From Spisula solida (lineage: Eukaryota; Mollusca; Bivalvia; Venerida; Mactridae): 64,000 nucleotides of DNA. A program made the translations under genes and the position numbers. Of the stretch, positions 63,781-64,000 are shown in pieces; within the stretch, counting starts at the first letter, position 1, and every line of letters starts with the position of its first letter. Below the pieces are notes generated by a model. The model saw only the letters and a program-made list of their open reading frames with translations, had not been told where the DNA came from and did not search any database. The stretch is taken from contig OX365962.1 in the NCBI GenBank assembly GCA_947247005.1, positions 8,033,201-8,097,200 on the forward strand, written 5' to 3'.

Positions 63781-64000
63781 TACACCCAGCGCCAGTACAT
63801 AACTCGTATAGTCCGTTTGCGGCGAAAAAAACCCATCTAAAATGAAGATTTCTCTGTATTTACTGCACCTACAAGTATGAGATTTTGCACGAGTAAATGA
63901 AATGTATCTACCTAATATACAATTAAATCTAAGCAACATCGTACATGTGTGAAAAAAGTTTTGTTCATAAGTTCTATGTAAAATATTTGTAGTTTACAAT

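Overview
The window is eukaryotic, AT-rich and dominated by repeats. It looks like a mollusc, most likely a bivalve. I infer this from memory of repeat families: hairpin-ended tandem arrays with ends such as CAAGAGGGCCCAAAGGG...GGTGAGCTAA, Penelope-type hammerhead motifs, tRNA-like short repeats and large clusters of C2H2 zinc-finger genes. There are no bacterial features; genes carry introns and polyadenylation signals.

Genes. The only convincing protein-coding genes are six paralogous C2H2 zinc-finger (ZNF) genes: A (4690-6006, minus, frameshifted tail), B (21238-23499, minus, 26 fingers), C (31246-32151, minus), D (39197-39868, minus), E (58529-59588, plus, broken near its 5' end) and F (62470-63054, plus). 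A seventh, dead copy lies at 37736-38062 (minus). All six start in the same way. A 3' splice acceptor is followed by exactly 11 nt, then ATG, then a short conserved N-terminal motif (LSD-x-K-x-L-x-x-SG-x-KP) running into a first finger with the signature ICG(V/I)CG. Five of the six have decayed, still recognisable fingers at or beyond the 3' end of the gene.

Layout. 0-4.35 kb: mosaic of degenerate tandem-unit repeats. 4.4-6.0: ZNF-A. 6.4-11.2: four arrays of 130-165 bp units, most ending in a hairpin, with a small Cys-rich exon-like ORF at 7.95-8.13. 11.3-13.2: 36-bp minisatellite. 13.2-16.1: unassigned, GC-richer, possibly a dead LTR element. 16.3-17.8: 5'-truncated non-LTR retrotransposon. 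18-21: dispersed repeats and a Penelope-like end with a hammerhead ribozyme. 21.2-24.1: ZNF-B and its upstream region. 24.4-25.4: tRNA-like repeats. 25.5-26.0: hAT-like MITE. 27.2-28.7: 1.4 kb long-inverted-repeat element. 29.9-30.7: Tc1 remnant. 31.2-32.7: ZNF-C. 32.9-33.5: duplicated hairpin. 35.6-35.95: TRIM-like element with a tRNA-like sequence inside its terminal repeats. 37-38.3: dead ZNF copy and a MITE. 39.2-39.9: ZNF-D. 40.5-42.95: 30-bp minisatellite. 43.3-44.8: hairpin-ended array. 45.3-49.9: 4.6 kb foldback element enclosing a 42-bp minisatellite. 51.0-52.45: TIR element with a 36-bp array. 53.6-53.9: second Cys-rich exon-like ORF. 56.3-57.6: Tc1/mariner remnant. 58.5-59.6: ZNF-E. 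62.5-63.3: ZNF-F with fossil fingers.

How it fits together. The ZNF genes look like a young, rapidly turning-over family made by segmental duplication: B and C share at least 600 bp of upstream sequence, and C shares flanks with the dead copy. Fingers are gained by internal tandem duplication and lost from the C-terminal end. The genes sit among many transposon families, an arrangement reminiscent of transposon-targeting ZNF clusters in vertebrates. Any such role here is inference only.
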